From the NCBI GenBank assembly GCA_963573385.1, contig CAUYLG010059231.1, forward strand, positions 124,001-188,000: a stretch of 64,000 nucleotides of DNA, given 5' to 3'. Position numbers and translations under genes: made by a program. Positions 35,925 to 46,520 of the stretch are shown one piece after another. The notes below the pieces were generated by a model, which worked only from the letters and a program-made list of their open reading frames with translations, did no database searches and had not been told where the DNA came from. Source of the DNA: Cacajao melanocephalus. Taxonomy: Eukaryota > Chordata > Mammalia > Primates > Pitheciidae. Numbering within the stretch: position 1 is the first letter of the stretch; each line of letters begins with the position of its first letter.

Positions 35925-36016
35925 CGTCTACAATGCCTCAGCTCCATGCTGGGCACCGAGGACACATCAATTCACCAGAAATGACCCCTGCCCTGGGGGA
36001 ACTGTAATCGCGTCTC
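35925..36016 (-). repeat. L2 LINE, 3'-end fragment
   Basis: Reversed L2: 'gcctcagctccatgctgggcaccgaggacacatcaattcaccag' and 'ccctgccctgggggaactgtaat' match the L2 3' UTR in reverse. Confidence 0.72.
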
Positions 36017-36404
36017 GGTGACTGTTTCTCACTCACTTTATGTGGAAGTTGGTTGAATCAGGAAAGAGATACCTCTTTGGACCCCCGTCTCTCACCCAGG
36101 GGTCTACACTTCCTGGCGGTCGGCTCCCTAGTTTCCTGGTCTGGCCTGAGCAGCCGGATCGTCTCCCACGTGCCTGCTTCATTTTTCCTGCAGGTACATG
36201 GGAGAAGAGAGTGAGTCCACTTCCTTCCAGTAAATGGGTAGTGATGTGGGAGTGTTTTGATAGCTGAAGGGCTGCTAGCATGTTTGTACTGAGTTTCACA
36301 CACATGCAGAGGCACCTAGCCCTGCACTGAGATTCCTGGAGATTGTCCATGGACACACTCTGGGACAGCAATCACTCCATTTAGTGAGCCTGTGTTTTAT
36401 GTAC
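36017..36404. other. unassigned unique sequence
   Basis: GC-mixed, with a CACGTG E-box near 36167. Opposing open frames at 36033-36371 and 36040-36267 overlap; I see no repeat or motif. Confidence 0.45.
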
Positions 36405-36525
36405 AATTTGATGATCAGAGTAGCTCTGTGAGATAGAGTTTTATTTTAACACCAGATTGTATGAACATCATTGTTACTTCATATGTCACTAAGATCCCAC
36501 AGCTTGTAAGAGGCAGTTCTGTTTC
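36405..36525 (-). repeat. MIR SINE
   Basis: Reversed MIR: 'agctctgtgagatagagttttatt' and 'taagatcccacagcttgtaagaggcag', with a degraded centre. Confidence 0.72.
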
Positions 36526-36964
36526 ACCTTAAAAGCTGCTGCTCTTCATGACTTGTACATATTGTTCCAACCCTAGGGTGAGTTCTCTACCCTCTTGGGA
36601 GCATCCTTATCTTGAGATCAGGGCTTCTTCATCTTCTGATTTCCCAAGGCCCATAACCTCATCGGGGCATAGCAGGTATAGGCTGGCAGCAGAAGGAATG
36701 GACAAAATCTAGATAAGAGTGTGAGGGTGCAGATTCGATAAAAGTAGAGAGTTCAGGGTTGTGGGGGACGGGTGACCAAGGCTTGTGATGGCCTGCAGGA
36801 TGGTCTGGGGCAAGGCTGTCATACAGACATCATTCATCATCAGGCTCCAAGTCCTTTCGTAACATCTCCTCATGGTCCTGGTTTGGTGGGCTGCTCTTTC
36901 AGATGAGCCCCACCTCTGCTGCCTTTTCAAGAATGTAAAGAGAGAAGGGTGCTAGAATCGTGAT
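36526..36964. other. unassigned unique sequence
   Basis: No repeat or exon recognised. Confidence 0.45.
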
Positions 36965-37135
36965 CATATGCTTTTGAGCTGGAGGGGTCTCAGAGGTCAT
37001 TTAATCCAATTTCCTCATGTAATAGGCAAAGAAAACGAGAGGCAGAGGAGATTCTATGACTTTCCCGAAATGGTGGCAAGATGGAGACTCGAACCCAGGT
37101 CTCTGTTCTGCCTAGTGCTCTTTCTCTGACATCAC
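36965..37135 (-). repeat. MIR SINE (long-tail variant)
   Basis: Reversed: 'ttgagctggaggggtctcagaggtcatttaatcc', 'tcctcatgtaataggcaaagaaaacgagaggcagagg', 'gactcgaacccaggtctctg', 'tgctctttctctgac'. Same variant as at 25085 but better kept. Confidence 0.82.
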
Positions 37136-37664
37136 CTATCAGTACTCTGAACAGGATTGCAGGCAGCTTGAGAGTCTATAAATTTGGCATAAAATACAAG
37201 GAAGCCTTCACCTTACAAGTCCACACCGATGGCCTACTCCTTCCCCATCCCCTGGACTCCCCTCTCCAAGTAACCTATCTCATTATTCCATTCTCGGCCT
37301 CTTGGGGCCCATCCTGCCTCATCCTTTATTTATGTAGTCTTATGAAGAATCTGCAGCATAAGAATTACTTTCTAACAATGGCATCTAAGAGTGGAAAGTC
37401 TAACGTAAGTTTGGCGGGGAGAGCAAGCATTGTATTCGTCTACAGATGTCCTTTCTCTCTCTTTTGGCACTGATAACTGTCAGTTAGTTCCCCTCCACCC
37501 CTCAAGAACCTGTATTTGGCAGAGTAGATATGTCAGCATGCTTGTAAAGTACGTTTTTTCTTTGTGAGAGGCCTTGCAGAGTGAGTTCTTAGCTTTCTTC
37601 CACTGGCTTCAAAGTGTCTCCTCCTGGGAACTTGCGTGATTCCCTTTAGACTATGCTGTGATGG
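37136..37664. other. unassigned unique sequence
   Basis: A 130-codon plus frame (37081-37473) starts inside the MIR and runs on through unique sequence. No domain is recognised, so I treat it as chance. Confidence 0.5.
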
Positions 37665-37832
37665 GTTGTGATGTTATGGAAAGATTTAGTTCCTAAAGTC
37701 AGACAGGTCCTAGGTTGAGTCCTGGCTCCACTACTTTAATAGTAGTGAGACCTTAGCTCCAAATCTTGACTTCCTTATCTATACTACGGGAACACTGGGG
37801 ACCACACAAGAAAATGTATATGAAAGGGACTT
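37665..37832 (+). repeat. MIR SINE
   Basis: Sense MIR: 'cctaaagtcagacaggtcctaggttgagtcctggctccac', 'gagaccttagctcc', 'cttccttatctatactacggg'. Confidence 0.85.
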
Positions 37833-37986
37833 GCATGTGAGATGGTCTGGTTGCCTTCTGGCAGAGGCAGCTTTATCTTTAGCAAGTTGAGGAGCTTTGG
37901 CTGCCAGCCCTTGCCTGAGAAGAGTAAAGGCTTTAACTTCCAGAAAACTCCACAATCATTGCTTTGGTACACACATATTTGTGTAC

Positions 37987-38096
37987 CAAAAATAATAAAA
38001 AATAAAATTTTTAAATAAGAATAATTATTTTAAAAATAATATGTTTATTTTAAAAATAATTACTTAAAAATATTTTTTAAATAAAAAATAATTTTT
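37987..38096. repeat. AT-rich low-complexity tract
   Basis: About 110 bases of nearly pure A/T built of 'aaaaataat' and 'tatttt' blocks that can fold back on each other. Only a handful of G/C bases interrupt it. Confidence 0.9.
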
Positions 38097-38214
38097 CTCT
38101 TGCTGTTGTCCATGTTATTTTCCTCAATGGCATCATGGGGAGAGTGGTTACCATCTAGGGAAATAGCAGGGCCTGGTGTGGGGAAGTGTGGCTCAGAGGG
38201 CCCTGGTTCTTCCC

Positions 38215-38400
38215 CAGCTGGCATTTACCAACCATCTGAGACACTGGGCGTGATATTTAACTTCAGATGACTCATCTGGAAAGTAATAGGGACACTTACA
38301 CATCGTGGGGTGATTAGAAGATTGGTGGGAAGGTGCTTGTGGAGCACTTACTGTACAAGGTCTGATGCATGGCAGGTGTTGCTTACTGAGTTGGCATAAG
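38215..38400 (+). repeat. MIR SINE
   Basis: Sense MIR from 'ctgagacactgggcgtgatatttaac' through 'gactcatctggaaagtaataggg' and 'ggtgattagaagattggtggg' to 'catggcaggtgttgc'. The start is worn. Confidence 0.75.
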
Positions 38401-38744
38401 TTCTGAAATCCTTGTTTTGAGGGTATTTCTACATTATGAATGAGGAAATAGTCAACTATAGGAACCTCACCTAAGAGGTGATAATTTTCCTGGTCCCCCC
38501 TAAAGTTTTTCCAATTCCCTGGGTCATGTTTCTGATTTTGGAACGCAGGCCTTCCTTAGCAGGAGGGTCCTTGGTCTACATAGTAAGTATTGCTTATTCT
38601 CCATTCCCTCCGCTCTTTCTGGAGCTCGAGGCTTCGTAATCTTGAGCCTTAATATGGCTCTACAGACGAGCATCTGGTAGAGGGTGTGTTGCTCATCTTG
38701 GACCCCACCCAGGGTAGGAGAGAGAATAGGGTTAATTTTCAAAG
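38401..38744. other. unassigned unique sequence
   Basis: No repeat recognised. 38403-38465 looks like weak reversed MIR text but is not callable. Confidence 0.4.
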
Positions 38745-38930
38745 TGCCAAAATGTCTTTGCATATATTGTTTCCTCTGCCTGGAACGGTCTCGCTTCTCC
38801 TGGTAAGTCCATAGTCATCCTTTAAGAGCCTTTTTTTGATCAAAGCCTTCTCCAGCCACCTTTAGTAAGTTCCATAACTCCTTTCTTCACGCACCCCTCA
38901 AGCTCCTGCCATGCGTGGTCCAGGTGGCTC
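38745..38930 (+). repeat. L2 LINE fragment
   Basis: 'tgtttcctctgcctggaacggtctcgcttctcc', 'catcctttaagagcc', 'caaagccttctccagccacc' is the L2 3' coding/UTR segment. Confidence 0.8.
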
Positions 38931-39164
38931 TGCTGGCTGTCCAGCTTTATCTTTGACAACCTCAGCCCCTGGATCCTATGCCCCAGTCTTAGTGTGTCCT
39001 CTTAGTTTCACAGGTGCGCTATGCCTTCCTTTTCCTTTGAGCTTTCATACCTAGTCCCTCTGTGTGTGACACTGGTCCCCTCCTCTGACCCCAATTTCCT
39101 TGACCCCCCAGCGCTATGTGTGAACTGCTGCCCATCCTCAGCGCTCAGTTAAACATACTTCTCC
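38931..39164. other. unassigned, probably L2-derived
   Basis: C/T-rich text between two collinear L2 pieces. It may be diverged L2 but I cannot align it by eye. Confidence 0.4.
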
Positions 39165-39366
39165 TGGTAAGAAATCCCTGTGCTCCCAAGTCTGGGGTCC
39201 TCTTATGGGCTGCTGCGGCACCTTCTCACAGACCCCATCACACTTTGTGTTTTATATCGATCTCCCCAGCTAGACTGTAAGTATCTTGTGGGGAAGGGGC
39301 TGTGCATCTTTCTCCCTATCGTATCCCTGAATCTAGCACAGGCCTGTAGTAGCTATTCATCATATT
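39165..39366 (+). repeat. L2 LINE, 3' end
   Basis: 'cagaccccatcacactttgtgttttata', 'agctagactgtaagtatcttgtggggaagg', 'atccctgaatctagcacaggcc', the last part of L2 in order with the piece at 38745. Confidence 0.8.
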
Positions 39367-39724
39367 AAAAACAGAAATTGATTTTCATGTTTTCTTCCCC
39401 CAAGATGGCTAGCCCCTTATCTCTCTTATCATGGAGTCCAGTTGCTGGCACAGTGCTGGGGGCTTCTCATCAGGACCAACTTACAGCATGAACTCCCAGG
39501 TCCTGTCTCATCTAGCTCTGAAGTCACTTTTTCCTGAACAATCAAAATTTCTCTTTTTAGCATCAGAGGAGCAAGAAGCTGGAAGGAGTCCCAGAGCCCC
39601 AGCTCCTTTCAGAAGGCCTGAGCTCCCGTCCCCTCCCTGGCGGGTGGTCCTGCGTGCCTTCCCTCCCTCCTCTCTTCACTTCCACTTATCCCCACTCTCA
39701 ACCCCCCACCCAGCCAAGCTGTTA
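39367..39724. other. unassigned unique sequence
   Basis: A 111-codon plus frame (39431-39766) is open through C/T-rich DNA (39640-39710) and has no motif. Confidence 0.45.
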
Positions 39725-40400
39725 TTGGCAATTAATGTAATGTGTCTGGGCTTTTCTTCAGGCTGAGACTCACTCGGATTGTGCTTAAGATCGTGAATCA
39801 GTTTTGTCCACACTTGGACCTGCCAATGTCAGTAAATGATCTTCTAAGTCTGGTCATTGCAAACACGTCCCTATCCTCTTCATTTATCAATATGTTGAGC
39901 AACCAGGTCAATGGGAGTTGCCCTATGGGTTCCAGGCCCATTTATTAAAAATGTGGAACAATTTAAGTTCTTGCTGCTTCGACTGAAAGTTGTAGAGCAC
40001 ATGTTATTTCCAGCAGGCTCCAGGGCTGGAAGGTCAAATTTCAGATGCGATTAATTCAGTGTAAAGGTGAGTCTGCCAGGCTTGGAAGAAAGAAGAACTG
40101 ACAGCTGATTTATGATGTGGCTTTTAAACAAATCACCCCTAAAACTCAGCTCATTTCATTATGGCAGAGGTTCAATTTGTAATAAAGTGTCATCCTTGGA
40201 CACTGAATCCTGCCCCTATAGTCAGCAGTTGGAAAAGAGAAATGGAATTTCAGCAGCTCCAGAAACCCTCTCCACAATGCTTGGCAAAATAAATACCGGC
40301 GCCTTAAGGTCCCTCTCATATCTACTTAATGACAAAATGTACCATGAGCTGCTGGGCATGTGTGTGACTGTACAAAAATAGCTCTGTGAGTCCCCATCCT
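39725..40400. other. repeat-free block, possible conserved noncoding element
   Basis: I recognise no repeat over about 675 bases, although flanking DNA is full of them. The text is rich in homeodomain-like cores (ggcaattaatg at 39727, gcgattaattcag at 40047), with a CATTAT/ATTA-rich middle and stop codons in every frame. This is the look of ancient noncoding regulatory DNA rather than an exon. The call rests on absence of repeats and motif texture only. Confidence 0.3.
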
Positions 40401-41734
40401 TGGGGCCAAGGGTGACCGCATATGCAGAAACACCTAGTCACGAACTGCCCTTTGCTTCTGTGGCCTGGAGTGCTTTCTGGAGGTGAAGGAGTTTAGGAGT
40501 AGGGACAGGTATGGAGATGATGAAGCTGCTCTATGCTTTCAGGAAGTGACACTTGCCTGGAAATAGTGACGTGACGGGGACCCTTTTTCTAATTAGCATG
40601 CTTCAGTTTAATGTGTGCCATGCAAGAACTAGAAAGCACACGTCAGTGCTGAGGAAATGAGAGTGTGACTAAAGCCTTCTCTTAGGTTTTGGGGACGGCC
40701 TGACTTCCAGGTATTTTGGTGTTTAATGACAGACTGCCTTTCTGTTCTAAATATGAAATGGAACATTTCGCCACCATCCAGGCACACTGGGGCCTGAAGT
40801 GGACCTCTAACTCTTCTTCCCCCAGTATGGCACTGTAGGGAGTGGCCCTCAGACAGAGACTCGGTTCACTTTCATAGGTTTGGCCTTCCCATCCCTGTCC
40901 CAATAACAATGACTCAGTGGCAGAAAAAGTGGAGTCATTTCTGAATCCCAGACACACTGCTGCATAGGCTCCTAGTTAGTGGTCAATCCAGGCAGTAGCT
41001 GGCGGACTGTGAGGGAGCCCTCTGTGTGGCTGCAGTGGGAGGGCGATGCTGAGAGCCAGGGGCTCTGAAAAGCCATGGTGACAGGGGAAGAAAACCTCTC
41101 TGTGAGGGGTGTGTGCGCATGCCCACGTAGGTTTTTGGCCAAACAATGCAGGGTAGTGAATGCTCTCACACCCTGGGTTTCCAGGCTGTGCTCTGCTCTG
41201 CTTGGCTTGAGGTAGGCATGTAATGAAGATTGCTCCCAGGATGGGCAGCCCTTACTCTGGGTGTTTGCAGACAAAATGCCTGTTAGCATCTGGAGCCCTG
41301 AGCCAGAGACGCCAGCGTCTCTTGGCTGGGTCAGTGGCTTCCTGGACTGTGGAGCTGCAGTCCATAAAAGGAGAATTTATGAGCAAACAAGGAAACCTGT
41401 CTCTTTTCTGCAATGTTAAAAAAATACGTTTTCAACATGAAGTCTTCCCTGCTGCTGTTTTCTGGTAAACCAATCAAATTTAGTTAATATACCATAGTTC
41501 CATATACTATATATACACACACATATATAAAATATATGATAGGGTACAAATTTCATACATAGTATACAACTGTAGTATACAAATATAGTTCTCCACTGAG
41601 TCTACAGCGGGGTCACCTACCACCCACCCCCGACTGCCTCCAACAAGGTGTTTGTACTTCTCATCTTGCACATATCACATAATGCCCAGGGCTCAGGGGC
41701 ATCTACATTTGTCTATGTCCTCAGTATGGCTTGA
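40401..41734. other. unassigned unique sequence
   Basis: No repeats recognised. A 'gtgacgtgac' (CRE-like) followed by 'ctaattagcatg' lies at 40567-40602. A TA-rich alternating stretch (tatata, cacaca) lies at 41502-41545. Confidence 0.45.
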
Positions 41735-41925
41735 TGAAGAGAGTTTCAGCTTTAGAGCCAGACAGACTCAAATTTGAATCGAAGTCCAACTTTTCAGTGG
41801 CCGTGTAAGCTTGAGAAATCTGGTGAACTTTTCCTAGTCTGGCTTTCTTTCTTTGGAAGATAGAGCCACTGATTTCAGGGTGATAGTGAAGGATAAGTGG
41901 GGCGATGCATGTACTGTAGTTCTGC
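41735..41925 (+). repeat. MIR SINE
   Basis: Sense MIR: 'agctttagagccagacagactcaaatttgaatc', 'gtggccgtgtaagcttgagaaatc', 'ggtgatagtgaaggataagtgg'. Collinear with the consensus. Confidence 0.83.
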
Positions 41926-42059
41926 TGCAGTGAGAGGCCTGGCAGAGGGTGGGCCACAGACTCCACGTTAGTACCCATCTCTCTCTCCACCTCTACTAGA
42001 CTCTCATTCCTTAAAGGCAACATGGTATCATATGCATTTGTATATCTCTCTTCTTGCTC

Positions 42060-42108
42060 AACACATAATCCATTGCCTTGTATCTAGTAGGCACTCAAAT
42101 AATAAAGG
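42060..42108 (+). repeat. L2 LINE, terminal scrap
   Basis: 'tgccttgtatctagtaggcactcaaataataaagg' is a short L2 (or MIR) 3' end. Confidence 0.55.
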
Positions 42109-42199
42109 AACTCACTTTATTTTAACCTCAAAGTGGAGTAAGAAATGGACCAAAGGTCGGGTGAATGGAATGTCTAATTGGGCTTCGACCCTACTGGAA

Positions 42200-42351
42200 A
42201 TGCGGGTCAAAGACCAGCAGCATCAGCATCACCAGGGAACCAATCAAAAATGGGAATCTCAGGCCCCACCCCAGAGCTACTGAACCAGAATCAGCATTTT
42301 AACCAGATGGCCAGATGATCCATGTACATGTTGAAGTTTGAGAAGCCCTAG
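42200..42351. mobile_element. MER5A-like hAT (Charlie-type) MITE
   Basis: Hallmark text of the MER5 group: 'gcagcatcagcatcaccaggg', 'aatctcaggccccaccccagagctactgaaccagaatc', 'ttgaagtttgagaagccctag'. It is a non-autonomous DNA transposon without coding capacity. The ends are worn, so orientation is left open. Confidence 0.8.
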
Positions 42352-43149
42352 AATATTGTGTCAATAACCAGGTACTAAATAAATAAATGAAGGAGTAATA
42401 TTAGGAAGCCAGCAAAATAACTTATTAGAACACTACTGGTTTTATTTAAAAGGAAAAATCTATTAAGTTGAAATATAATACTAAGAATTTCAAGACCAAT
42501 GGCAGTTTTACTCCAATTCTAACAGACGCTGTCCTTGGCTATGATTCCGCAGCTGCAGACATGGACTCCCTGACTTGTGTTTCCCTCTCCTTCTCTGAGC
42601 CCCTGTGAACTCCTCTGTTGTGCTGTGCTCTGCAGAAGGCCATCTCCACTCCCCAGGTCTGGGAGCTACTTGGGTCTCCCCGAATAACCTGTGTCCCAGG
42701 ACGCTCTCAGTTACCGCAGCTGCTTGCAGGCCCCGGTGAGGATCGTGCTCTGCTTTCCACACAATGGGTATTGTTCTTGTTTGGATCACTGCCCTAAATT
42801 CAAGTTCATTCAAAAGCGCCTTTGAGAACTTGGCTCTCTCTTGCATTTGCCTTTCAGAGTTGTGTGTACCTGGAGGGCAGCCTGGGGACCACTGCTTCCA
42901 GGAAGACGTCGCATCCCTTTGTGTCTTTCTGTCTTTCTTATGGATGGGGCTGTGTAGTCTTTCCTGCCCTCTTCCTTTGGATTTATGCTTGGCAAATCAT
43001 CTCATCAAGTCATCTGCTTGAGCTCTAAACTCTGTGGCTGCCTATAAAACCTGTTTTCCAATGGTGGTAGAAACAAAGCTATAAGCACCTGTGGATTTTA
43101 TCGCTAAAATACCTCCCAATTGCCTCTGCTCTCTGCCTTGACCACCACC
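42352..43149. other. unassigned unique sequence
   Basis: No repeat recognised. Four overlapping frames on both strands (42508-43028) show that the GC-richer composition simply lacks stops; none has a motif. Confidence 0.45.
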
Positions 43150-43632
43150 ACCTCTCTGGGCTACTGCACTCTCCTGCATGGGTGACAGCAGTACCCTCCT
43201 GAGTACATCCCTGCAAGCTGTTCTCCCCACAGTGAGCCAGAGATCTTTTCTTAAACATAAATTGGAGTGTCTTTCCTGCAAAAAACCCCCAATGTCTCTG
43301 CACTGCCCTTAGAATGAGATCCAAACTTTTTATGGTGACCTCCAGAGGCTGCTGTGACCAGGTCTGCCTGACTCTGGGGCCCTGCCACCTCTTCCCTGAC
43401 TTTTGTGCTCCTCTTCCAGAAGGATCTGCTGCTCTTCCAGCGTCTCACACTCACCCAACTCTTTCCTACCTCACCTGAGACGTTCCCTCCACAGACAGGA
43501 CTTCCTGTCACCCAATTGTCACTCCTCAGCTCCTTTCTTCATTTAGCCATCACTTTGCTAGCTGTTTTATTTATTTAGCCTGGCACATACTGGGTATTCA
43601 ATACACACCTGCTGGATTGAGTGCATAAACCT
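43150..43632 (+). repeat. L2 LINE, long 3' fragment
   Basis: Sense L2 over almost 500 bp: 'cacagtgagccagagatcttttc', 'cttagaatgagatccaaactttttatgg', 'tttgtgctcctcttcc', 'cacctgagacgttccc', then the terminal 'cctggcacatactgggtattcaatacac'. No frame is open. Confidence 0.85.
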
Positions 43633-43917
43633 ATTGGAAGCTAAGTGTTTTCTCCTGAAATTCATTTTCCTGTCTCCATCCATATTGATGTTCTTCACTG
43701 CTCTAGGTGCCCTCCATCAGGTGGATGGAATTCCTTCATGAGGACTTCCTAACCCACTCTAGTCTGGAACTGTCTTCTGTTTTAGGATCTGTTGTCATCC
43801 TATTCACCAACAAATCTCTTGCGTCACTGAAATAGCTTCTCGCTCCTCCCCTGCACTCCCACACTCACATATACACACACCTGTTCTTTCTGTGTTGGCG
43901 GGATGTTATTCTTAGGG
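43633..43917. other. unassigned unique sequence
   Basis: Nothing recognised in about 285 bases. Confidence 0.45.
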
Positions 43918-44175
43918 GGTAGTAAGGAACAGTGGTTAAGTACCCAGGCTCTGGAGCCAGACTGCTTGGGTTTGAATCTTGGTTCTGTCAATTACTTGTG
44001 GGGCAGGTGATTTAACCTCTCTTTGCCCCGGTTTTCTCATCTGTAAAGCAGAGGCAATGCTAGAACCTTCTTTACACGATTGTTGCGAGAATTAAATGGA
44101 TTAAAACATATCAAATATATAGAACAGTGCTGGGCACACATTGAGCAGTACAGAAGTAGTAGGTATTATGGTCAT
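43918..44175 (+). repeat. MIR SINE, nearly full length
   Basis: The best MIR in the window. It runs from 'aacagtggttaagtacccaggctctggagccagactgc' through 'tttctcatctgtaaagcagaggcaatg', 'gagaattaaatgg' and 'gaacagtgctgggcacacattgagc' to 'gtaggtattatgg', about 255 bp. Confidence 0.95.
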
Positions 44176-44829
44176 TTAAATGAGGAAGAAATGGTTTTGT
44201 ACTGTGAGATCCTCATGGAACTGGGTTTTCAATCTAGATTTCTCCTAGACTGAAGGCCTGTCCACCTTCACTATGGCTGCTAAAGGATTCCTCTGGGGCA
44301 CGTTTCTCCTGGTATCTCTTAGGGCTTAGTCTGGTTGAAAGAGAAAAGGGAGTTTAGGCATGAGCAAAAATGTATGTTCATTTAGCAACTTCGGTTGCTC
44401 TGCTGACATCTGACTGCCAGCTGAAAACAGGAGGCCAGGACTGGCTGGGCTCCCAAGATAGGCTGACAGGCAGAGGGGGACCATCCCAGCAAGTGATGCC
44501 ATGAAAGTGGCTGCCCACATATCCCCTTCATTCTCAGTGGCAGGGGGGAACTGGCCTTCTCTTTCCTGGAACCTTCCCTCCTTCTTTCCGTCCTGCGGCC
44601 TGCTGAAGTCTTGATGGCCTTGTTCTTATTTTGGGATTAAGTCTTTTAGGATTTGTCTTAGTTTAGTGGCACCTCTCTTGATCTCTCCCACCATATTTTT
44701 CTGCCCCTCCCGTCCTCCTCTAACAGCTGAAATGTCTCAGCCTCTGGAGCTGAGTCACGGTGCCTCCTGCTTCCTAGCCCTCCCTAAGAGTCAGCAAGGG
44801 CACAGGTTAAATACACGGTTTACCAGGCC
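44176..44829. other. unassigned unique sequence
   Basis: No repeat recognised. One TGAGTCA core lies near 44752. Confidence 0.45.
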
Positions 44830-44945
44830 TTTCTCCTGGAAATTCTGATTCTGGAGCCCTGGATCAAAGTCTAAAGGGAATCCACATCTTTAACAAGCGC
44901 TCCTGGTGACTCTTATCTTCAGGGAAGCTTGGAAGTCACTGCCCA
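44830..44945. mobile_element. MER5A-like hAT MITE fragment
   Basis: 'ggaaattctgattctggagcc' and 'ccacatctttaacaagcgctcctggtgactc', then 'ttggaagtcactgccc', match the second half of a MER5-type element. This is more diverged than the copy at 42200. Confidence 0.65.
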
Positions 44946-45059
44946 GGGCTTGCTCACGTTTTCATTCTCCACAAAATCTCATGGTTTCCTCCAGCCCAGT
45001 ATGCATCTCATGTTTTTGACAGCAGACAGATCTTGTTTTGTTACCCTGTGTTGCTACCT

Positions 45060-45168
45060 AACTCTCAACAATCTATACCTTTTCTCTTCAAGGTAGAAAC
45101 TTCTGGAGAGTAGGCATCAAGATTTTTTTCTTACATAGTAGGGCCTTAATAAATATTTGGTTGAGATT
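45060..45168 (+). repeat. L2 LINE, 3' end with internal deletion
   Basis: 'ggtagaaacttctggagagtaggcatcaag' then directly 'cttacatagtagggccttaataaatatttggttg', skipping the usual 'tatccccagcgcctagaacagtgcctgg'. Confidence 0.75.
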
Positions 45169-45271
45169 TTACTTTTTTCTCTCATTATATTCATTTAGGG
45201 TGAACGTTGAAATTGTTTTACTTAAGCACCCTCAAAAGGGCATGAAGGAAAGGGCTTAGAAATATGTTAGG

Positions 45272-45487
45272 TAGGCTAGGTGCAGTGGCTCACGCCTGTG
45301 ATCCCAGGACTGTGGGTGGCTAAGGTGGGTGGATTGCTGGAGCCCAGGAGTTCAAGACCAGCCTTGGCAACATGGTGAAACCTGGTCTTCACCAAAAATA
45401 CAAAACTTAGCCAGTCTCATAACCCAGTCTCAAAATAAATAAATAAATAATCAAAATTTAAAAATAAAATAAAAAATTCAAAAAAAG
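45272..45487 (+). mobile_element. Alu left monomer with most of the right monomer deleted
   Basis: Starts 'aggctaggtgcagtggctcacgcctgtgatcccag' and is intact to 'ccaaaaatacaaaacttagcc'. It then jumps almost at once to the terminal 'cccagtctcaaaataaataaataa', so nearly all of the right monomer is gone. An A/T-rich tail of about 45 bases follows. 'agaaatatgttaggta' before and 'agaaataggta' after may be a decayed target duplication. Confidence 0.9.
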
Positions 45488-45654
45488 AAATAGGTAAAAG
45501 AGGCATGTTAATTTGTGATTACACATGCCTTACGTATTCAAGGTTTGATTAAGTAAGTTAAATGAAAACATCTCTGGTGACTGGAATAACTTGCTGCTGT
45601 CTAAAAGTGATGAGTCATGGATAGAGTGGGCAGGGATGTGTTACTCGAAGAACT

Positions 45655-45858
45655 TCTCCAATTCCTGGCCCCACCATGAATTGTATGTGTGATCTTAAGT
45701 GAGATGTGTCTGCAAACTAAGCCTCAACTTCCTCATTCTAAAAATGTTAAATTCCGACCTCACTGGGTGCGTGAAGTGAAAGGAGATACTGTGTGCAGAA
45801 TCATTTTGTAATCTGTAAAGTGCTGTACAGAGGGTAGGAATTACTCTTAGTCATCCTT
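45655..45858 (+). repeat. MIR SINE
   Basis: Sense MIR: 'tgtatgtgtgatcttaagtgag', 'gcctcaacttcctcattctaaaaatg', 'gaccTCActgggtgcgtgaag', 'aatctgtaaagtgctgtacagaggg'. Confidence 0.85.
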
Positions 45859-46089
45859 ACAGTTACTTTTCCAGCTCACCTGCCTATCTGCATTCCCTCA
45901 CAGCGTTCCTATCTGAGTCATGTGACTAAATTTAAATGCTATGCTAGGGAGCCTAGGAAATCTGCTTCCCGGCAAGAGCTGTGAAACCTCACATCCCGAT
46001 TGACAGAGACTAGGAGGGACAGTGATTCAGAGGCAGCTCTAGGGGAGCAGCCAGCTCAGGCCTGAAAACGTCTCCTTGGATGGGTCTGC
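45859..46089. other. unassigned unique sequence
   Basis: One TGAGTCA core near 45915. No repeat recognised. Confidence 0.45.
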
Positions 46090-46520
46090 TGGGGAATGGG
46101 AACAGATCCCTTCTAAGCTTTGGTTTGTCTCAGAGAGGAATTTAGAAGCTGGACTATGATTGGAGAAATGGTTAACGTCCATGAACATATACAAGATTTT
46201 CAGATGGCAATGCTTAAAATCTCAACAACAATAAAAAATCATAGCTGCATTACAGCAAAAGGGGGTTGCTGTCCTCTAAGTGAACCCTTAGAGAGTCAGT
46301 TTTCTGAGCTTGATAAGAATATATTACAAGAGGCAGTTTTCAGAGTTCTGTAAGCTTTGGCAGGGATGGGCTGGTACATGTGAGAAGAAAGCAACAGATT
46401 TAAAAAATCTGTATAAACACCGACAGAAATAAACTTGCTGCTTGCTGCAGCGTACCCATGTCATTAGATTTTGCCCTTAACATCTCTCTTTTAAATTTGA
46501 CTCCAGGAAATAGATTTGGA
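46090..46520. other. repeat-free AT-mixed block, possible conserved noncoding element
   Basis: No repeat recognised. A 77-codon plus frame (46120-46353) has a balanced composition but no known motif, no splice-site context and no neighbour exon. The block is unlike its surroundings in lacking low-complexity runs. Confidence 0.25.
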
